Assembly: GCF_003111625.1 (NCBI RefSeq)
Contig: NZ_MZGS01000022.1
Span: 1-60,802 of the forward strand
Reading direction: 5' to 3'
From: Methanobrevibacter thaueri
GTDB lineage: Archaea; Methanobacteriota; Methanobacteria; Methanobacteriales; Methanobacteriaceae
Length of the DNA stretch: 60,802 nucleotides
The notes beneath the pieces were generated by a model. That model was not told the origin of the DNA. It ran no database searches and was given only the letters and a program-made list of their open reading frames with translations. The translations under genes were made by a program, and so were the position numbers. This document shows, one piece after another, positions 56,339-60,802 of the stretch. How positions within the stretch are numbered: position 1 is the stretch's first letter; each line of letters begins with the position of its first letter.

Positions 56339-57033
56339 TATTCTCTGATATCCTTGCATTAATCATAGTATATGTTTACGTTGCAGTCATTTTCGTTATA
56401 GCAGAAATGGTTTTAAAGACACGGCCTGAAGTTTCACGTAAGTTTTTACACATTATGGTAGGTAACATGATATTTGCCATGCCATTTTTTGCAGATCCGT
56501 GGACCATGGTCTGGTTTTTAACACTACCAATCACAATAGGACTATTCTTCTTAACTGAATATTCACCAATCAAGATAGAAAACAGCGTAACAGAATCCGG
56601 ACATGCATTGGGATTGTTCTTCTATGCATTGATTTGGACAATATTGATTGCGATATTTGCAACAATCGCGCCTGCCAACGACCCTAAATATTACATCTGG
56701 ATTGTTGCGCTAGCGATTGTTCCAATGGTATACGGTGACGGATTCGCAGCACTCATCGGTCAAAAGTTCGGAAAAGTCAAATACACAGTATTCGGAGGAA
56801 CCAAATCTCTCGAAGGATCCCTTACAATGTTCGTGGTGACAACAGTAATGAGTGTATTTGTATGGATGGTTTTCGCATCAATCGGATGTACAATGCCTGA
56901 ATTCAATATTGTCTATATCATAATGATTTCAGCCGTTGCAACATTATGTGAAGCATTCAGTTATGGTGGAATTGACAACCTTACAGTTCCGGCAATAACC
57001 GCAATTTTATATTATTTAGTAGCTGTATTATAG
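56335..57033 (+). CDS. Phytol/dolichol kinase-like membrane protein
   Basis: 232-aa polytopic protein (about seven helices) of the SEC59/phytol kinase/CDP-archaeol-related group. VSRKFLHIMVGNM near residue 35 and the cytoplasmic signature GDGFAALIGQKFGKVKYTVFGGTKSLEGSLTMF near residue 138 match the CTP-dependent polyprenol kinases, with KSLEGS the most conserved piece. Such enzymes phosphorylate phytol, dolichol or geranylgeraniol. The ATGA overlap with the tocopherol-cyclase-like gene says the two work together. A hairpin terminator overlaps its stop. Confidence 0.82.
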   Translation: MIFSDILALIIVYVYVAVIFVIAEMVLKTRPEVSRKFLHIMVGNMIFAMPFFADPWTMVWFLTLPITIGLFFLTEYSPIKIENSVTESGHALGLFFYALIWTILIAIFATIAPANDPKYYIWIVALAIVPMVYGDGFAALIGQKFGKVKYTVFGGTKSLEGSLTMFVVTTVMSVFVWMVFASIGCTMPEFNIVYIIMISAVATLCEAFSYGGIDNLTVPAITAILYYLVAVL

Positions 57034-57059
57034 CTACTAATTTTAACTTCTTTTTTTTG
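57016..57059 (+). terminator. Terminator of the cyclase/kinase pair
   Basis: TTAGTAGCT-GTATTAT-AGCTACTAA is a perfect 9-bp stem that includes the stop codon, followed by TTTTAACTTCTTTTTTTT. Confidence 0.75.
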
Positions 57060-57107
57060 CACTTCAGTAGGCATATTCTGCATCTTGGAAACATCGCCAA
57101 ATAGCCA

Positions 57108-57158
57108 TTTATATAGATTTTACCCAAGTTATATTATCGAATGGTGAATAGGTGATAA
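57108..57158 (+). promoter_or_regulatory. Promoter of the 2TM/LytTR/DUF3021 operon
   Basis: TTTATATAGA at 57108-57117 is the TATA box; transcription would begin near 57140. AGGTGATAAA directly before ATG 57160 gives the RBS. Confidence 0.6.
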
Positions 57159-57159
57159 A

Positions 57160-57411
57160 ATGGATTTAAGACAAAAGGCAGAACAAAGAGTTGACGCGAA
57201 AATCGAATTTCAAGAAAATTTATATAAATATCTGATTGTAAATGTAATAATAGCAGTCATTTGCCTATTATTCCTTAATAGTTTTTGGTTGTTATTCCTT
57301 GTGATGTTTTTCTGGGGGCTTGATGTTCTGGATAAGTTTTTCAAAGCCTATTCAATCAGAGATTACAGAGAGGATATGATAGAAAAAGAACTTTCAAGGA
57401 TGGGTGAATAG
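57160..57411 (+). CDS. 2TM-domain protein (first copy)
   Basis: 83 aa: a charged N-terminal helix (DLRQKAEQRVDAKIEFQENLYKY), two membrane helices separated by two or three residues (LIVNVIIAVICLLFLNSF, WLLFLVMFFWGLDVL) and an amphipathic C-terminus. This is the 2TM family often found next to LytTR-type regulators in Firmicutes. It is about 40% identical by eye to the following gene, so the pair arose by duplication. Confidence 0.82.
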   Translation: MDLRQKAEQRVDAKIEFQENLYKYLIVNVIIAVICLLFLNSFWLLFLVMFFWGLDVLDKFFKAYSIRDYREDMIEKELSRMGE

Positions 57412-57412
57412 A

Positions 57413-57685
57413 ATGACAGACAGTTTACGTTTAAGAGCAGAAGAAAGAGTTGAAAGGAAAATAAAGTTTTATAAAAATCTACAGGCATACATAGTTGTCA
57501 ATGCATTTTTGGCAGTCATTAACTGGCTATTCACACCGGAATTTTGGTGGGTGGCATTCCCGTTATTTTTCTGGGGAATAGGAGTATTTAAAGACTTTTT
57601 AATGGCATATGTATTTGTTGATAAGTTTAGTGAGGATTATAGGGAACGCAAAATCCAAGAGGAAATGGAAAAATTAGGGAACTAG
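57413..57685 (+). CDS. 2TM-domain protein (second copy)
   Basis: 90 aa, starting TDSLRLRAEERVERKIKFYKNLQAY, then two helices (IVVNAFLAVINWLFTPEFWWVAFPLFFWGIGVF) and a charged tail. ATG 57413 is one base after the first copy's stop, with GGGTGA inside that gene as RBS. Together the two may form a membrane pair that holds or controls the LytTR protein downstream. Confidence 0.82.
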   Translation: MTDSLRLRAEERVERKIKFYKNLQAYIVVNAFLAVINWLFTPEFWWVAFPLFFWGIGVFKDFLMAYVFVDKFSEDYRERKIQEEMEKLGN

Positions 57686-57688
57686 ATT

Positions 57689-58129
57689 ATGAAGGTAAAT
57701 TTATTTGTTTCAAGAGATATTGAAGAGCCTCATGCGGACATTCACACCAATGAGCTAACAGACAATATCACAAAAGCAATGTCAATTCTGGAAAGTGATG
57801 ACACCAATGAGATATTGGCTGTTAAGAACGGATCAGACATCACACTTTTGCAATTTGATGATGTGTTCATGCTTAGGGTGGAGAATAAGCAGGTCAAGGT
57901 TTATGCGGAAAACAATGAATATCTAATCAGAAAACCGTTGTATCAGGTTGAAGAGTCATTAAGCGGCGATTTTGTCCGCATTTCAAAGACCACTATTGTC
58001 AATCTGAAAAAGATCAAACGTGTCGCCCCTTCACTTAAGGGAATGATGTTCATTGAACTTAAAAACGGTTTGAAGGACAATATCTCTAGAAAATATTTGC
58101 CTGATTTTAAGAATGCTTTGGATTTATAG
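57689..58129 (+). CDS. LytTR DNA-binding regulator
   Basis: 146 aa. The C-terminal ~100 residues are a LytTR domain (ITLLQFDDVFMLRVENKQVKVYAENNEYLIRKPLYQVEESLSGDFVRISKTTIVNLKKIKRV, then MFIELKNGLKDNISRKYLPDFKNAL), the beta-rich DNA-binding fold common in bacteria and rare in archaea. No receiver domain is attached, so signalling would have to come through the membrane partners. The gene lies three bases behind the second 2TM gene and eight bases before the DUF3021 gene. Confidence 0.88.
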   Translation: MKVNLFVSRDIEEPHADIHTNELTDNITKAMSILESDDTNEILAVKNGSDITLLQFDDVFMLRVENKQVKVYAENNEYLIRKPLYQVEESLSGDFVRISKTTIVNLKKIKRVAPSLKGMMFIELKNGLKDNISRKYLPDFKNALDL

Positions 58130-58137
58130 GTGATTAA

Positions 58138-58566
58138 ATGAATGTTTCAGATATAATTAAAAGTTTATCAATGGGTGCTTTTGTAGGTTGTTTCATTGGC
58201 CTTTTGGTTGCAGTTTTCATTTCCTTCCAGGTGGGGCCTCAAAATATTAGCTTTTCAGGCACTGACATTGTTAACCTGTTCTTTGGATGTATCGTTGCAG
58301 GTTGGGCGTTTTCCTTGACAGGATTAATCTATGAAAGGGAAGATGTGCCATTGCCTTTGCAGATAATATTCCAGATGGGCATTGGAATGACAGTGCTGTT
58401 TCTGGTAGCGATATACTTAAAGTGGATGCCTCTTGACCTTGGAATAGGGCCAATAATCACATGGGTTGCAATTGCTTGTGTATTTGCGGTGATTTTCTGG
58501 TGTGGTTTTTACATTTATTATTACTTGCTTGCCCGCAATTTAAATAAAAAAATAGTGAAAAAGTAA
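58138..58566 (+). CDS. DUF3021-type membrane protein
   Basis: 142 aa with four helices (GAFVGCFIGLLVAVFISFQV, NLFFGCIVAGWAFSLTGLIYE, PLQIIFQMGIGMTVLFLVAIYLKW, IITWVAIACVFAVIFWCGFYIYYYL). The combination LytTR gene followed by a four-helix DUF3021 protein is a frequent two-gene module of Firmicutes, where the membrane protein is thought to hold the regulator inactive. GGTGAT precedes the ATG. Its stop shares a bidirectional terminator with the next gene. Confidence 0.85.
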   Translation: MNVSDIIKSLSMGAFVGCFIGLLVAVFISFQVGPQNISFSGTDIVNLFFGCIVAGWAFSLTGLIYEREDVPLPLQIIFQMGIGMTVLFLVAIYLKWMPLDLGIGPIITWVAIACVFAVIFWCGFYIYYYLLARNLNKKIVKK

Positions 58567-58584
58567 ATAGTTAAGCTATTTACT
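58562..58584. terminator. Bidirectional terminator
   Basis: AGTAAATAG-TTAAG-CTATTTACT is a perfect 9-bp stem lying over the stop codons of both convergent genes. T-rich sequence follows on the plus strand (CTCATTTTTGTTTC); on the minus strand the following bases are T-rich as well (TTTTTCACTATTTTTTTA). Confidence 0.75.
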
Positions 58585-60165
58585 CTCATTTTTGTTTCTT
58601 TTGTAACCAATGACTAACAAAATTAATGCAATAACTATAGCAATGAAATACTTAAGGTCTAAATTGCCTTGTTTTGCAACTGAACCTCCATTAGTCTTGT
58701 TCAACTCGTAGGCCTTGTCATCATCACCATGGGATGTTGAATTTCCCATAATTAATTGTTGATTAACATTACTTTCAATCAGGTTAGATTTGGCCTCAGA
58801 ATGTATTGTATTGTTTTCATTACTTTCAATTGATTTTAATTTATCTGAATTTCTTAGAATATTTGAATTATTTAAATCATTTGAAACATGTTTGTTGGGA
58901 TTATTTCCATTTTGATTGGATTCATGAGCTTTAAATTGACTTTTCAGATTGTTCATTGAATCATTTGGGAAAAAGTCTTTAATCAAATCGCCATATTTAT
59001 CTAACAGATTCACATTTAGAATGCTGAACAGATTGGATTTGATTGTTGAAGAGACTCTGCTTCGGCTTGTCACATGGTTAGGGTCAATCACGGTTGAATC
59101 ATTCGGATCTTCATCTCCCCAATCATTATCGTCGAATTTGGTATACAAATGATTAGCGTCTTTCCATTTGATAAATATCTCTTTGCCGTAAGGTGATGAA
59201 TTGTTGGTGATTATGTTATTGTGGATATTTATCACGGTTTTTGCATCGTACATAGGTTGCTGTATGTAGAAAGACCCTCCTGTCTCTCCACCATCGTTAT
59301 TGGTAATAATGGAATTTTCCAGATTTATATTTCCTGAAACCATAACTGCTCCACCGTTTGTTCCGGCAGTATTGTTCATGAAAATGCATCTGTTGATATG
59401 TGATTCGCCGGACCAGCTGTAATATGCTCCGCCCCATTCATCAGCATGATTGAACATGAAAATGCAGTCTTCAACATTTCCGAATCCGGAAACACTTACT
59501 CTTATTGCTCCGCCGTCTCTGTGTGCTGAATTATTGATGAAGACACAATTGTAAATGTAGGAATCCGCAAAGCAGGTTGTTACAGCTCCGCCGTCATGGC
59601 CCGCATGGTTGTTCATGAAAAATGAATTGTTCAACAGAAGATATCCTCTATGGGTTTCGTTTCCATAGTTTGAGATTCCTCCTGTATTTACGCTGGCGGT
59701 GTTATTTATGAAATAGCAATTGTCCACATATGCATGTCCTGTTTCCATGGAAATCGCTCCACCAAATCCCTCCACGTTTGCATTGATGAATGTCAAGTTT
59801 TTAAAGGTGACATGCACGCTATCATTTCTTATAAGAAAAATGCCTGACTTTTTTTCCCCATCGATGATAACATCAAGAGGATCTGCGTTTCCTTTTATCG
59901 TTAGATTTTTTGTTATTTCAAAATCGCTGATTTTGTAGGTTCCCTTTTCAAGCGTAATTATATCGTTATCATTGGCATCTGATAGCTCTTTAATTAACTT
60001 TGAAGATGAATCTACAGGGATTTCATCATTTTGAAGCTGATTTTCATCATATGAGGTCATATCAGTAGTTGAATTGGTAATATCTGTTGCATTTGCAGCA
60101 GAAATGCTCATCAAAATAATCATAATCAGCAGTATGAGATAATATCTTGCATTGATTGTTTTCAC
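58576..60165 (-). CDS. Membrane-anchored adhesin-like beta-helix protein
   Basis: 529 aa: signal peptide (YYLILLIMIILMSISAANA), a beta-helix from about 60 to 320 with GGAISMETGHAYVDNCYFINNTA-type turns of the Pmp style, a polar Asn/Ser-rich stalk (about 350-490: KSNLIESNVNQQL, NNSNILRNSDKL), and a single C-terminal membrane helix (YFIAIVIALILLVIGYKRN) with a positive tail. GGGAGGTGAAAACA precedes the ATG, like the RBS of the 53-kb adhesin gene. The two share the same membrane-anchor design though their helices differ. Confidence 0.85.
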   Translation of the reverse strand: MKTINARYYLILLIMIILMSISAANATDITNSTTDMTSYDENQLQNDEIPVDSSSKLIKELSDANDNDIITLEKGTYKISDFEITKNLTIKGNADPLDVIIDGEKKSGIFLIRNDSVHVTFKNLTFINANVEGFGGAISMETGHAYVDNCYFINNTASVNTGGISNYGNETHRGYLLLNNSFFMNNHAGHDGGAVTTCFADSYIYNCVFINNSAHRDGGAIRVSVSGFGNVEDCIFMFNHADEWGGAYYSWSGESHINRCIFMNNTAGTNGGAVMVSGNINLENSIITNNDGGETGGSFYIQQPMYDAKTVINIHNNIITNNSSPYGKEIFIKWKDANHLYTKFDDNDWGDEDPNDSTVIDPNHVTSRSRVSSTIKSNLFSILNVNLLDKYGDLIKDFFPNDSMNNLKSQFKAHESNQNGNNPNKHVSNDLNNSNILRNSDKLKSIESNENNTIHSEAKSNLIESNVNQQLIMGNSTSHGDDDKAYELNKTNGGSVAKQGNLDLKYFIAIVIALILLVIGYKRNKNESK

Positions 60166-60802
60166 CTCCCTACTTTTTTTTAGAGAAACTATAGTTTTAT
60201 TTATGAAAAATATGATATATAATTATTTTTATATCGATTTTTTCAAAATTTTAAAGATTTCATTAATTTTTAATTAAAATTTCATATGAATTCTTATTTG
60301 AACATATATTAGTTCCAAATCTATTTTTAATAGTTTGTTTATTATTTTATGATTGTTGTGATGTTTATTTTTATTTTAAAGAATTAATACTTTTTTTATC
60401 GTTATGAATTATTTTTCATATTTTTTTAATTTCTTTAAAAATCGTTAAAATAGTTATTAAAAGTTAAATAATTTTTATTTAATTATTTTTCATTTAAATA
60501 TTTCTTTATTTTATTTATTAATATTAATATACTATTTTTTTTTTAAATTTAAATAATTTTTATTAAAATTTTTTATCATCGATAAACAACAAGATTTATA
60601 TTACTTATCGATAAAAAATATTAAGTGACTAATATCTAATAAAAATGTTCAGATTAGGCATGATGATTTTTTTTATTTTTGAGGGCGACTCAAAATTAAT
60701 TATTTTTTTTAAAAATTTTTTTGCATTAATTTTTATTATTTTTAGGTATTTTGTTTGTTGTTTTGGTGTATGAGTTCGTTTTGTATTGTTTCGTTGTATA
60801 TT
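60166..60802. other. Gene-free AT-rich region at window end
   Basis: No protein gene is visible. After the adhesin promoter, the sequence is nearly all A/T to about 60570. Then come two ATCGATAAA boxes at 60578 and 60607 with TTTATATTA between them, a short hairpin (CTAAT 60636 with ATTAG 60653), and a stem TTTTGAG/CTCAAAA at 60677-60695 followed by a T-run: a promoter and a terminator with only about 75 bases between. Confidence 0.5.
60677..60712. terminator. Bidirectional terminator-like hairpin
   Basis: TTTTGAG-GGCGA-CTCAAAA is a 7-bp stem with T-runs on both sides (TTTTTTTTATTTT before on one strand, TTATTTTTTTT after on the other). Confidence 0.55.

Overview
The window looks like chromosome of a Methanobrevibacter-type methanogen (order Methanobacteriales). 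It is AT-rich. It carries a complete energy-converting hydrogenase A (Eha) operon, archaeal GatDE, split GMP synthase, a PIP-box Nre repair protein, a KEOPS Cgi121 subunit, and several large beta-helix 'adhesin-like' surface proteins with lysine-rich Ig-like tails typical of rumen and gut Methanobrevibacter. Everything here is read by eye; no database search was possible.

Layout. 1-372: the 3' end of a 23S rRNA and a 5S rRNA. 458-2420: citramalate synthase and Cgi121. 2404-6328 (minus): a PLP-fold protein, NreA, and the GMP synthase subunits with a small acidic protein between them. 6480-8103: a tiny membrane protein converging on a thioredoxin reductase/glutathione peroxidase pair. 8147-9920: a lone TnpB element with hairpin ends. 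9993-11831 (minus): a YhgE/Pip membrane protein. 12000-21686: three adhesin-like proteins in tandem; the second and third are paralogues and the third ends in a peptidoglycan-binding-like domain. 21687-22245: a gene-free stretch with two 16-bp palindromes, a TATA box and two hairpins. 22246-30550 (minus): a seven-gene run, cupin regulator - acyl-CoA synthetase - VorC - VorB - VorA - GatD - GatE.

30777-32913: a Cys-tailed small protein, a CPBP protease and a sugar epimerase. 33028-47101: the Eha operon, from twelve mostly tiny membrane subunits through EhaM, the [NiFe] small and large subunits, 6-cluster and 10-cluster polyferredoxins, and a HAD-like, a formyltransferase-like and a PfkB-like protein, then a further ferredoxin and a CBS-domain protein. 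47328-49205: a secreted C39-like cysteine peptidase. 49306-52785: YhhQ transporter, UraA-Upp uracil salvage, a half-size DMT protein and a 31-residue zinc ribbon. 53028-60165: two membrane-anchored adhesin-like proteins flanking a tocopherol-cyclase-like/phytol-kinase-like pair and a 2TM-2TM-LytTR-DUF3021 operon. 60166-60802 has no gene but contains promoter- and terminator-like structure.

How the parts fit. Eha is known to couple ion flow to ferredoxin reduction by H2, and VOR uses reduced ferredoxin; together with the acyl-CoA synthetase this could build branched-chain 2-oxo acids from branched short-chain fatty acids. CimA provides the de novo isoleucine entry point. The surface proteins are likely host- or partner-facing. 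The least explained parts are the cyclase/kinase pair, the operator-flanked gene-free segments at 22.1 kb and 60.6 kb, and the repeated hairpins beside the TnpB gene.
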